A stretch of 64,000 nt of DNA from Gracilimonas sediminicola (GTDB lineage: Bacteria > Bacteroidota > Rhodothermia > Balneolales > Balneolaceae), in NCBI RefSeq assembly GCF_024320785.1, contig NZ_JANDBC010000001.1, positions 1,432,001 through 1,496,000 on the forward strand, given 5' to 3'. Below, in pieces: positions 51,001 to 59,005 of this stretch. Below the pieces are notes generated by a model. It was given only the letters and a program-made list of their open reading frames with translations. It had not been told where the DNA came from and did no database searches. The position numbers and the translations under genes are program-made. Numbering within the stretch: the first letter of the stretch is position 1; the number at the start of each line of letters is the position of its first letter.

Positions 51001-52755
51001 ATCAGGTGTTTCATATACTGCCTTGTAAGCCTTGTCGTTTTGGTCGGGATTAAGGTCAAGATATCTGGAACTGTATGATGATGCGTTCGGTAAAATCCAC
51101 CTTTCAAAGCTATCGGTTCCAAAATACTCGGGGGCATACACGCTTACGTCCGTGCCCGGAGCAAACCTTCTTTCAACCGTTGTGGTGCCAGATCCTTCAT
51201 CAAGCACGTCATCCGGAAATATGCTCAAATCAACCCCGATTGGATCGTTGTTCTTATCAACGGCCTCGAAAGTAAGTACAGATGTCTCTGTGATATTTAT
51301 TTCAAGAGCATCTTCACCGTCCGTGTCGTTGTTGTCCGTATTGCTGTCTTCATAATCTATTACTACTCCAAGATAGTTTTTACCCGTTACCCCATCGGGA
51401 AGTTTGAAAGGCTGGGTATTTACCGTTAAGCCTGCTGAAGGTTGAAAATTAAACGAGAACGTCTGCGAACTCAGCAGTTCATCAGACGTTGAAATGTTAT
51501 TGTTATCCGATAAATAGATGTCTACATCCCAGTTGCCATTCATCTGCTGGGTAGAGCGATTAAACACCTTGAACGAAAGCCCATTTATTTCCTGTCCTTC
51601 AGCCTTATCCGTTACCAAAAGGTCTGTTTCCATGGCAACCAGGTCCAGGTTTTGGGGTGTGCTGTTATTCTTAAAACCGTTCCAGGTATTGTAGCGTGGC
51701 TGCGTAACTCTGGTATAACAGGTTGGGGGCTTGCGGTTCTCATCTTTATCCTCTTTTGTATGTGACGTGGTTGCATACATAATGCGATCTCCGCTTTTAA
51801 ATGCATAGGCGCCGCTACCACTTTGGCCGCCATAACCAACGCGATCCTGGCATACGGTGTTTTTTTCTGAGGCAAACGTTCTGAAGTCAAACTTGCCGTC
51901 CCACTCAAACATGAAGTTACCGTCATAGGGACTTTCTGCCGGATAACCCTGGTTGTAAAAGGTATTGTTTTTGAAAAAGTCATTGTCGTTGTCAAACCCG
52001 TAGCCAAACCAGCCTGTTAAAAAACCCACAGGCCGTTCCAGTTCTATCCAGCCGATATCATAAGATAAATCATCGTTATCGGTCCACCCCGAAATTGAGA
52101 ATAAATTCTTTGCCATCGCTCCGCCAAAAGGTTTATCCCCGTCTTCATAGGCCGGAACCACCTCTACCGATGTAGCCCAACCTCCCCGGTTTTTGTCCTC
52201 ACTGTACACACAGTGTCCGGCGGTAAGCACCCATTCAAAATCAATTAATGAACCCGAACAAACCAAATTAGCCCCGTTCGAAAAAGTCATGAAAACTTTC
52301 ACATTCATTTTGTAGGGAAAGTCTTCCGGGTCTGTTACTTGCTGCAACGGACTGAATTTAGCCCTCCGTTCCTGGTTTTGATTTTCCTCTATCTTCGAAC
52401 CAGCAATCGGGCTGTGGTAATTTCCCTCTCTGAAATTATTTCTGCTCGGAACCGAAATCTCATTCTCCCGGAAACGTTCTACTTTTCTCGTTTCTATGTT
52501 ATACCGATAGAAAAGCTGCTCACCGGAAGATTTTTTAGCCCGCTCTTCATACACGGGCAGGTTCATGGGTTTAAAATCTTCGTAATTGTTAAACCCCGTT
52601 TCCACAGGCTCATCATCAACGAGCTGTATATTTTGAAGCTTAGTCGTGTCCTTGACTGCTGTAGTCTCTGCCGTCTGTGCGACACTCGTAATTTGCGAGG
52701 CAAAAAGAAGGGTTAATATTACCAGTGATGACCGAAAATTTATTATCTCTCTCAT
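48085..52755 (-). CDS. giant secreted trypsin-like protease with FG-GAP and type IX sorting domain
   Basis: A 1556-residue exoprotein. Signal peptide 1-26 (ending SVAQ). The trypsin-like domain (about 145-370) has LTAGHC with H181, SYDIGW with D233 and GGQSGSG with S312. A CARDB-like domain follows at about 390-480. Two BACON-like modules (about 600-690 and 1160-1240) flank six or more FG-GAP repeats (about 700-1130; PDxN/GERFG/FGxSxD patterns). A second CARDB region and another Ig-like stretch precede the type IX secretion signal LKQNYPNPFNPNT and terminal KVKKMLLIK. It is secreted to the cell surface or medium and probably digests proteins. Monocistronic. Confidence 0.92.
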   Translation of the reverse strand: MREIINFRSSLVILTLLFASQITSVAQTAETTAVKDTTKLQNIQLVDDEPVETGFNNYEDFKPMNLPVYEERAKKSSGEQLFYRYNIETRKVERFRENEISVPSRNNFREGNYHSPIAGSKIEENQNQERRAKFSPLQQVTDPEDFPYKMNVKVFMTFSNGANLVCSGSLIDFEWVLTAGHCVYSEDKNRGGWATSVEVVPAYEDGDKPFGGAMAKNLFSISGWTDNDDLSYDIGWIELERPVGFLTGWFGYGFDNDNDFFKNNTFYNQGYPAESPYDGNFMFEWDGKFDFRTFASEKNTVCQDRVGYGGQSGSGAYAFKSGDRIMYATTSHTKEDKDENRKPPTCYTRVTQPRYNTWNGFKNNSTPQNLDLVAMETDLLVTDKAEGQEINGLSFKVFNRSTQQMNGNWDVDIYLSDNNNISTSDELLSSQTFSFNFQPSAGLTVNTQPFKLPDGVTGKNYLGVVIDYEDSNTDNNDTDGEDALEINITETSVLTFEAVDKNNDPIGVDLSIFPDDVLDEGSGTTTVERRFAPGTDVSVYAPEYFGTDSFERWILPNASSYSSRYLDLNPDQNDKAYKAVYETPDIPVMPRQISKRVMEGTEAEYKVQIINKNNSTLNWNVSSAESWIDFNFTSGSLAPGATGEVTVYLGSENTTPGQLTGKLEFTSPDAGVSALDVPVSLRVFDSNIPPTPEEAFRAIYGVPFDKFGSVIGGDPDEKFISVGIPDRNEQLGVGYIYEFTEAGWGQGTEISPTEPISGERFGYSMDVLRLNENDFAAAGSPGTDPDKLKTQNTVPGSVYYFEKVLGEWQQQAKIQADVETGAGYGESVLLEQNPLSDSKKPLIIAGAPEWDATGQTNAGGVFVSEHDGTRWKTAPITPNESVARDYFGAAIDIAFSDSRGFMAIGAPGTDSEVSSGKVFVYEYKSGQWVFHSMISEDLLIFADFGTSIDISADAEGGFEIVVGAPGTTFAKSEPSGAVFSYSLKEDEWVGKEVPVSSQTVPVGGRFGEQISLIKVAEETFLSVSAPKAGSGKVFSYKKTPKDDEWQALGAIGADNKETTELFGSSLISYINDGKPEILVGVPGLDTEEGQDVGAVKSFSIKRDSELPQLQLSSAKLELDAYKGESKDKKVMLTNSGGETLLWELEESEESPWITFDKSSGSIQGGASEELALTFQTEQLSPGEYNTSLRINSNDVNDESFTIETILSVTERDSTELMAGEVVSSSGDTLEAGALVNNSFQAEVSNNGKQAVANGFLVGFYLSDDEQITTEDSLFAKVRVNELSEDSSIAIQSPMGSRLPQGISAGTYNVGAYVDYSKEVFELDEANNIGTMQIELIPQRKRSLSIEKTKYQVTISEETTVTEQVVLVNDGEAEIDFTVPEFTEDAALKSNTVADSADSTGAIIKTVNPASGTIGAGDTVAINVELDASHLSASGIDSLSIISNDSEQPKAELVFEVMISTAGEKDRELPETFSLKQNYPNPFNPNTNITYSLPTQSYVDLTVYNILGRKVHTLVNEQKRAGTFTVNFDASGLSSGVYIYKLQTGSYTKVKKMLLIK

Positions 52756-52841
52756 TATGTGGGTTTTTATTGTACTTCATTAACTCATACGAAGCACAAA
52801 AAAGAATCCGCTCAAATACATAACTCAGCCTTTTCAGTCAT

Positions 52842-52893
52842 AAAAAAAGTGCCTTCAAATTGTCAACATTGCGACAACCCAAAGGCACTTTAA
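52842..52893 (-). terminator. long hairpin terminator downstream of the barrel-protein gene
   Basis: AAGTGCCTT (52847) pairs with AAGGCACTT (52882), and inner TTGTC (52860) pairs with GACAA (52873). On the minus strand it is followed by a seven-T run. It ends the barrel-protein gene, and maybe uvrA. Confidence 0.85.
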
Positions 52894-52950
52894 ATTTTTT
52901 GGCAGAGACTAAGGCAAGAAACGTCTCTTATCTACAATAGATACTGATCT

Positions 52951-53535
52951 CTAAAATTCGATCCCTACAGTCAGGGCAAAGGCTCCATTTTTTGCTTCAT
53001 CGTTGAAGTTGTCGTTGGCTACATCTTTCAATCCGACGGTGTAGCGCAACCCGATGTTGAACTTACTTATATCTAACCCGGCACCAACAGCAATTCCAAA
53101 ATCGGTTCCCTCGGCTTGGTCATCAAGGTTGATGGAGCCGCTTTCATTCTTCACTTCCGAGTTAAGGTTAATCCCCATGTATGGCCCGAAAAATACGTTA
53201 GGCTGTACTCCCGGAGTATTAAACCCAAACTTTAGCAGTACGGGAATTTGCAGATAATTCACTCTGAACCAGGCATCACTGTTTTCAATACCTGCTCCAT
53301 ATTGAGCATATAGTACTTCCGGCTGAATGGTTAGCGGCGATGCAGGAACTTTGATACTTGAGTAAATTCCCCCTACAAATCCGGCTTTATACTCTACATT
53401 GTCTGTGTTGTTAAAAGTTGAGTAGTTTGCGCCGGCCTTCACCCCAAACTTTGGCAGTACTTGTGCCTGTGCAACGCTTCCCAGCACAAAAAAAACTCCG
53501 GCTACAATTCCGATTATCGTTTGTCTGAGTTTCAT
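52951..53535 (-). CDS. outer-membrane beta-barrel protein (PorT-like)
   Basis: A 194-residue barrel. Signal peptide 1-24 (ending AQAQ), then alternating strands ending with the aromatic ALTVGIEF that marks outer-membrane insertion. VLPKFGVKAGANYSTF at the start and NVFFGPYMGINLNSE in the middle match the PorT / OMP_b-brl_2 family. It may be a porin or part of type IX secretion, but sequence does not decide. It lies 61 bases after uvrA. Confidence 0.88.
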   Translation of the reverse strand: MKLRQTIIGIVAGVFFVLGSVAQAQVLPKFGVKAGANYSTFNNTDNVEYKAGFVGGIYSSIKVPASPLTIQPEVLYAQYGAGIENSDAWFRVNYLQIPVLLKFGFNTPGVQPNVFFGPYMGINLNSEVKNESGSINLDDQAEGTDFGIAVGAGLDISKFNIGLRYTVGLKDVANDNFNDEAKNGAFALTVGIEF

Positions 53536-53596
53536 TTTATGATCTTGTTTTACTTTGTAATTATGATGAACCTGCTAATAGCTGTTTAAATCAACA

Positions 53597-56407
53597 TTAT
53601 TGCAGGTAGTCTTTTAAAAATGTACCTGTATAACTCTCTTTATGTTCCATAATGTCTTCAGGCGTACCTTCTGCTACAATTTGTCCGCCTCCAAATCCAC
53701 CTTCCGGCCCGATATCAATAATCCAGTCGGCACACTTTATGATATCCAGGTTATGCTCGATGATAATTACCGAATGACCCTGTTCAACCAGCTCATTAAA
53801 CGAATCAAGCAGTTTGGCCACATCTTCAAAGTGCAGGCCGGTTGTTGGCTCATCGAAGAAATAGAGGGTGTGGTCGGTGGAGGTTTTAGCCAGGAATTTT
53901 GCCAGCTTCACCCGCTGGGCTTCCCCTCCGGAAAGGGTGGTCGCGCTTTGCCCTAATTTTAAGTATCCAAGCCCTACATCTTCCAGCGGCTGCAGTTTGT
54001 TAATGATGGTGGTTTCGTCCACAAAAAACTCAATGGCTTCAGAAACCGGCATCTCCAATACGTCATGAATATTCTTGCCTCGATACTTTACGCCTAACAC
54101 ATCTTTTCGAAAACGGGTTCCGTTGCACACTTCGCAGGTCAGCTCAATGTCGGCCATAAACTGCATTTCAATCCGCTGAACGCCTTCTCCCTGGCAGTTT
54201 TCACAGCGGCCACCGGGCACGTTAAAAGAAAAGTGACCCGGTTCGTACCCCATTATTTTGGATTGCTTGGTATTGGCAAACAGGTCGCGGATACCATCAA
54301 AGGCTTTAGTGTACGTGGCCGGATTTGAACGGGAAGATCGGCCAATCGGACTTTGATCTACCATCTCCACGCCGTGAACAGCTGCCATTCCGGACAGGTC
54401 CGAGAAACGTCCTACTTTATCATTATACGACCCAATGTGTTTTTGAATGCCGGCGTACAGCGTATCGTGAACCAGCGTTGACTTCCCGGAGCCTGAAACA
54501 CCAGTCACCACCGTCATCATCCCAAGTGGAAAATCCACGTCTACATTCTTCAGGTTATGCTCTGAAGCTCCCCGCAATTCAATGGTTTTCCCATTTCCTT
54601 TTCTTCGTTTTGTGGGAACCGGGATTTCCTTCCGACCACTTAAAAACTTCCCGGTTAGTGTGTCGGCTTTAATGAGTTTATCTACAGAACCCTGAAATAC
54701 CACTTCTCCACCATGAGTTCCGGCAAAAGGACCAATATCAATTACATTATCCGCCGCTTTTATCATTTCGGGATCGTGCTCTACCACCAATACGGTATTT
54801 CCGATATCCCTCAACGACTCCAGAATTTTAATCAACCGGTCGTTATCCCTGGGGTGAAGTCCGATAGTCGGCTCATCCAGCACATACAAACTTCCTATCA
54901 AAGAGCTGCCAAGTGCATTAGCCAGGCTGATTCGCTGCGACTCACCTCCACTCAGGGTATTTGCCAGCCGATCCAAAGTCAGGTAATCCAGGCCCACTTC
55001 ATCCAGATATTTGAGGCGCTTTCGGATTTCGTATAGAATCTGCCCTGCCACGCCTTCCTCAAACTCGGTAAGCTCCAGGTCTTCAAAATAATCGCGGGCG
55101 TGGCCAATGGTCAGCTCAGAAACTTCGCCCACATGCAAGTCGCCAACTTTCACATACAGTGCATCTTTCCGAACCCGGTAGCCTTCACATTCCTGACAGC
55201 GGCTGTATCCGCGATAGCGGGAATACAACACGCGCATGTGCACTTTATAGGATTGGTTCTTGATCTCGTCAAAGAACTTCCAGATTCCGATATACTCATC
55301 TTTCCCTTTCCAGATTACATCTTTGAATTCTTTGGAAAGCTCCGCGTATGGCGTGTCGATAGGATATTTTTCACGGGCTGCAACTTTTATTAAATCCCGC
55401 AGGTGCATGCTGAATTTCTGGGAATCAAAAGGGGCGATAGCTCCGTTCCTGATCGTTTTTTGGTGATCGGGAATAACCAGGTCTTCATCGATACCGGATA
55501 CCTTCCCAAAGCCTTCGCAGTTATCACAGGCTCCAAATGGATTATTGAATGAAAACATCTGGGGAGTCGGCTCGGTAAACTCGATGCCATCTTTTTCAAA
55601 ACGTTCACTGAACCGAAGTTCTTCACCGCCCCTCATCTTAATTGAGCACCTTCCGCTGCCTTCCTGAAAAGCCGTTTCCAGCGAATCGGCAATTCGTGTG
55701 CGGGTGTCTTTATCATCCTTTAAAACCAGGCGGTCAATCAACACCCGGTGCTTGTCAGCCTTAAATTTTTTCAGGTTGATTTCATCCGTTGTTAAATCCA
55801 CCATGCTTTCGTCTTCGATGTTTAAAAGACGAGTCAGCCCTTTTTCTTTGAGCACTTTAAGCTCTTCATCCAGCTTCTTTTTTTCGTGATGTGGAATGGG
55901 ATGAAGCACATAAAACCGTTCGCCTTCATCCTGGCTTCCAAACAGCTTCTCAATGGCAGTGCGAGGGGTGTCCTTTTTTACCACTTCTCCCGAAACCGGT
56001 GAAATCGTCTTCCCTATCCGGGCAAATAACAACCGAACGTAATCATAGATTTCGGTCGTTGTACCGACGGTTGAGCGAGGATTGGAGGTAGTCGTTTTTT
56101 GCTGTATGGCCATGGCCGGCGATATTCCCTGCATAAAATCCACATCCGGCTTATCCATTCGCTCCAAAAACTGACGGGCATAGCTGGAGAGACTTTCCAC
56201 ATACCGGCGCTGCCCTTCCGCATAGATAGTATCAAAAGCGAGACTCGATTTTCCTGAACCCGAAACCCCGGTAACCACGGTCAGCTTATTACGGGGAATT
56301 TCTACGTCAATGTCTTTGAGGTTGTGTGTCCTCGCCCCCTTTATAATTATCGGACGCTCTTCTTCTTTCTCTTTTGCTTCTTTGCTTGCCGTTTGAATTG
56401 TGGACAT
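53597..56407 (-). CDS. uvrA: excinuclease ABC subunit A
   Basis: UvrA is the damage-recognition ATPase of nucleotide-excision repair. From the ATG at 56407 it has 936 residues. Two ABC ATPase halves are visible: [19 protein letters not shown] with [12 protein letters not shown] and [12 protein letters not shown], then [15 protein letters not shown] with [12 protein letters not shown] and [12 protein letters not shown]. The C-terminal zinc module ([17 protein letters not shown]) is complete, but the first one keeps only CDNCEGFG plus CQECEGYR, with the usual first CxxC replaced by FEKDGIEF. A longer reading to 56485 adds 26 unlikely residues. Followed by the barrel-protein gene. Confidence 0.96.
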   Translation of the reverse strand: MSTIQTASKEAKEKEEERPIIIKGARTHNLKDIDVEIPRNKLTVVTGVSGSGKSSLAFDTIYAEGQRRYVESLSSYARQFLERMDKPDVDFMQGISPAMAIQQKTTTSNPRSTVGTTTEIYDYVRLLFARIGKTISPVSGEVVKKDTPRTAIEKLFGSQDEGERFYVLHPIPHHEKKKLDEELKVLKEKGLTRLLNIEDESMVDLTTDEINLKKFKADKHRVLIDRLVLKDDKDTRTRIADSLETAFQEGSGRCSIKMRGGEELRFSERFEKDGIEFTEPTPQMFSFNNPFGACDNCEGFGKVSGIDEDLVIPDHQKTIRNGAIAPFDSQKFSMHLRDLIKVAAREKYPIDTPYAELSKEFKDVIWKGKDEYIGIWKFFDEIKNQSYKVHMRVLYSRYRGYSRCQECEGYRVRKDALYVKVGDLHVGEVSELTIGHARDYFEDLELTEFEEGVAGQILYEIRKRLKYLDEVGLDYLTLDRLANTLSGGESQRISLANALGSSLIGSLYVLDEPTIGLHPRDNDRLIKILESLRDIGNTVLVVEHDPEMIKAADNVIDIGPFAGTHGGEVVFQGSVDKLIKADTLTGKFLSGRKEIPVPTKRRKGNGKTIELRGASEHNLKNVDVDFPLGMMTVVTGVSGSGKSTLVHDTLYAGIQKHIGSYNDKVGRFSDLSGMAAVHGVEMVDQSPIGRSSRSNPATYTKAFDGIRDLFANTKQSKIMGYEPGHFSFNVPGGRCENCQGEGVQRIEMQFMADIELTCEVCNGTRFRKDVLGVKYRGKNIHDVLEMPVSEAIEFFVDETTIINKLQPLEDVGLGYLKLGQSATTLSGGEAQRVKLAKFLAKTSTDHTLYFFDEPTTGLHFEDVAKLLDSFNELVEQGHSVIIIEHNLDIIKCADWIIDIGPEGGFGGGQIVAEGTPEDIMEHKESYTGTFLKDYLQ

Positions 56408-56483
56408 AGATTTGTTGAATCCTGATTTAGTCGAACCCTGAATATAAACATTTGTTGGGAGTGAACCGACAACATCAGAAAAC

Positions 56484-56514
56484 AAAAAAAGCGAGAGATT
56501 CTATCCCTCGCTTT
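56484..56514 (-). terminator. terminator after the DUF4097 gene
   Basis: AAAGCGAG (56488) pairs with CTCGCTTT (56507). On the minus strand a seven-T run follows. Confidence 0.85.
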
Positions 56515-56547
56515 CTGATTTTATTAGTGTATATCGTAATCGCCCTA

Positions 56548-57495
56548 TTATAAATATTCTAAGCGAATCGACCCGCCGCTGGTTTTGGCTTCGATAAGGG
56601 TTCCGCCTCCGTTCATGGTGCCGTTGATTTCATCTTTCTCAGCTTGTCCGCTGAAATTGTTCAGGTCAACATAAACGCGGTTTCCATCCAGGTCTAAGTT
56701 ATATCCATTTTCCTGGGGCACTCTAATGGTGATACTTCCACCGGAGGTTTTCAGTTCTATATAATCAGATGGAGCAAGGATTTCGGCATTGATTGAGCCT
56801 CCGCTTGTTTTAGCGTCCACATTACCTTCAATACCGGACAGACGAATACTGCCTCCGCTGGTTTTGGCATCCAGGTTCCCAACGATGGTTTCTGCACGGA
56901 TGGTACCGCCACTGGTATTCGCTTCCACATCACCCTGCACTTCCGTCATATTGATGCTGCCGCCGGAAGTTTTTAAAATCATTTTCCCCCGAATTCCTTC
57001 CGCTGTTATGCTTCCACCTGAAGTTTTCAGCTCCTGGGAACCACTCAGGTTACGGACGGTCAGGCTGCCGCCGGAGGTCTTTAGCCGGCTTCGTGTTTCT
57101 TCCGGTGCATACACCACAAAAGAGATAGAGTACCCGTCGTTATTCCAGTTCCAGCTGCCTGACCTTCTTTCCACAATTGCCCTGACGTTATTGCCATCTT
57201 GCGCAATTTCTATTTCATAATCGTCAAGGTCAGCATCACCGGGCTCCACGTAGTCGCCCCTTTTTCGCACATACATTTCCACAATTACTTCGTCCTCATT
57301 AGATCCTACTACCGAAATACTTCCCCCTGATGTTCTTACCTCCAGGCTCACCTGTCCTGATACGCGGAACTCTTCAACCCGATATACATCATCACTTGAT
57401 TGGGCTAACGCGGGTTGAGCCGCTGACAAAAAAAGTCCGGCCACTAACGCGCCGGATAGCATCAATTTCTTCAAATATTTTCCTGTTGAACTCAT
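56548..57495 (-). CDS. DUF4097 secreted beta-helix protein with TSGGSI repeats
   Basis: A 315-residue secreted protein from the ATG at 57495, which has GGAG six bases upstream (a GTG at 57516 is an alternative). Signal peptide ends PALAQ. The mature part carries nine copies of the motif [KNR]TSGG[ST][IL] spaced 18-25 residues apart (e.g. LKTSGGSLTVRN, AKTSGGSIRLSG), predicting a stacked-strand solenoid of the DUF4097 type. Such proteins are considered putative adhesins; the function is unknown. Divergent from proline dehydrogenase, terminator after it. Confidence 0.88.
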   Translation of the reverse strand: MSSTGKYLKKLMLSGALVAGLFLSAAQPALAQSSDDVYRVEEFRVSGQVSLEVRTSGGSISVVGSNEDEVIVEMYVRKRGDYVEPGDADLDDYEIEIAQDGNNVRAIVERRSGSWNWNNDGYSISFVVYAPEETRSRLKTSGGSLTVRNLSGSQELKTSGGSITAEGIRGKMILKTSGGSINMTEVQGDVEANTSGGTIRAETIVGNLDAKTSGGSIRLSGIEGNVDAKTSGGSINAEILAPSDYIELKTSGGSITIRVPQENGYNLDLDGNRVYVDLNNFSGQAEKDEINGTMNGGGTLIEAKTSGGSIRLEYL

Positions 57496-57586
57496 ATTTT
57501 CTCCATTGGTTTTCACTCACTCTCTTTACACGAATGATTTTTGCAGTAGTTACATTTTTATGTGGGCACTGATGTGAACTATTGAT

Positions 57587-57594
57587 TAAATTTG
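57587..57594 (+). promoter_or_regulatory. candidate -7 box for proline dehydrogenase
   Basis: TAAATTTG matches TAnnTTTG, 25 bases upstream of the ATG at 57619. No good TTTG is seen at the -33 position. Confidence 0.3.
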
Positions 57595-57618
57595 CCCGCC
57601 ATCAAAATTTGGAGTTTC

Positions 57619-58470
57619 ATGAAGATACCTTTCATTTTAGCAAAACGCTTTGTAGCCGGAGAGTCTTTTACCGAATCAATTCCGAAAGCAAAAGAATTAA
57701 ACAAAAAAGATCTCAAGCTTACCTTGGATCTTTTGGGTGAAAATATTGACGATCGCCAAACCGCAACAGATACCGTTGATGCTTACATTCGCCTGCTTGA
57801 AGGCATCAAAGAGCAGGATTTAATCAGCAGTATTTCCATTAAGCTCACCATGATGGGGCTGGATATCGATCATGATTTCACCCGGGAAAACCTGTTTCGC
57901 CTGCTGGATGTAGCTAAGGCTCAAGATCAGTTTGTGCGGATTGATATGGAGGGTTCTGATCATACCCAAATCACACTGGATATCTTCAAAGAAGCTTTCG
58001 AAAAGTACGGCAAGCATGTGGGTACTGTGATTCAGGCCATGCTGCATCGAAGCCATAATGATATCCACGAGCTGGCTGAAATGGGAGCCGATATTCGTCT
58101 GGTGAAAGGCGCTTACAGCGAACCTTCCAAGATTGCACTCCAAAACATGCCTGCCATTAGGGAGGCTTTCAAAGAGCAGGCGAAAGTGCTTTTAGAAAAA
58201 ACACCTTTTCCCCGTTTTGGGACTCACGATGACGAACTAATTGACTGGCTTAAGAGCTACGCCGCCGAAAATGAAATTTCCAAAGATCGTTTTGAGTTTC
58301 AGATGCTGTACGGGCTTCGGGAAGAAACCATGGTTCAGCTTAGTGATGAAGGCTATTCTGCCCGCGTGTATGTTCCGTTTGGCACCGACTGGTTTCCCTA
58401 CTTCAAGCGCCGATTGATGGAGCGTAAAGAAAACGTTTGGTTTGTGCTAAGCACCATGTTTAAGAAGTAA
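57619..58470 (+). CDS. proline dehydrogenase
   Basis: FAD-dependent enzyme oxidising proline to 1-pyrroline-5-carboxylate. The 283-residue protein keeps the family core: ISIKLTMMGLDID near 75, FVRIDMEGSDHT, IQAMLHRSHNDI, RLVKGAYSEP, FGTHDDELI, FQMLYGLREE and YVPFGTDWFPYFKRRLMER. It is a monofunctional, short PutA-type protein; the P5C dehydrogenase is not adjacent. GGAG at 57611 precedes the ATG, which was preferred over a reading starting at 57592. Confidence 0.93.
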   Translation: MKIPFILAKRFVAGESFTESIPKAKELNKKDLKLTLDLLGENIDDRQTATDTVDAYIRLLEGIKEQDLISSISIKLTMMGLDIDHDFTRENLFRLLDVAKAQDQFVRIDMEGSDHTQITLDIFKEAFEKYGKHVGTVIQAMLHRSHNDIHELAEMGADIRLVKGAYSEPSKIALQNMPAIREAFKEQAKVLLEKTPFPRFGTHDDELIDWLKSYAAENEISKDRFEFQMLYGLREETMVQLSDEGYSARVYVPFGTDWFPYFKRRLMERKENVWFVLSTMFKK

Positions 58471-58473
58471 AGT

Positions 58474-58537
58474 AAGTGTTAAAGTGCTAACGTGTTAAAG
58501 CTGAGTCCTTGCCTAACACGTTAGCACTTTAACACTT
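58474..58537. repeat. perfect 24-bp inverted repeat of the TTAACACGTTAGCAC family
   Basis: The 24-base arm at 58474-58497 (AAGTGTTAAAGTGCTAACGT...) is a perfect inverted copy of 58514-58537 with a 16-base loop. The same motif occurs near 29780-29925. There is no T-run, so it is more likely a dispersed repeat than a terminator. Confidence 0.75.
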
Positions 58538-58558
58538 CAAAACTTGAACACATTACCT

Positions 58559-58936
58559 ATGTCCTTTCTTTTCGAGCCTTCTTTCCACCGATACCTTATT
58601 GGCGTTTTGTTTATTCTTGCCGGTCTGCTTCACTTCCTGAAACCCGGTATGTATATGAGCATCATGCCTGACTATATTCCTTTTCACAAAGCGATGGTTC
58701 TCATCAGCGGGGTGGCTGAAATATTGGGAGGAATTGGAATCATGGTACCTGAATTTCGCACTTTTGCAGCCTGGGGATTAATTGTATTACTCCTCGTCGT
58801 TTTTCCGGCTAATATTGACATGGCCTGGAGCGGATATAAAAACCATGGCCTCACCCTTTATACCTGGGCGCTGATTGCCCGGCTGCCTTTACAATTCGTG
58901 CTAATATGGTGGGTATATTGGGCAGGGGTAAATTGA
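58559..58936 (+). CDS. DoxX-family small membrane protein
   Basis: A 125-residue protein with four helices. LIGVLFILAGLLHFLKPGMY and SGVAEILGGIGIMVPEFR match the DoxX/SURF4-like pattern. The ATG at 58559 was preferred to an upstream TTG. Function unknown; some relatives are tied to thiosulfate or redox reactions at the membrane. It follows proline dehydrogenase with a repeat between them. Confidence 0.85.
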   Translation: MSFLFEPSFHRYLIGVLFILAGLLHFLKPGMYMSIMPDYIPFHKAMVLISGVAEILGGIGIMVPEFRTFAAWGLIVLLLVVFPANIDMAWSGYKNHGLTLYTWALIARLPLQFVLIWWVYWAGVN

Positions 58937-59005
58937 TTAGTGATTAAGTGACAAAGTTTTTGATAACTTACTTCTTCACCATACCACTACATCACCTAAC
59001 CGAAC

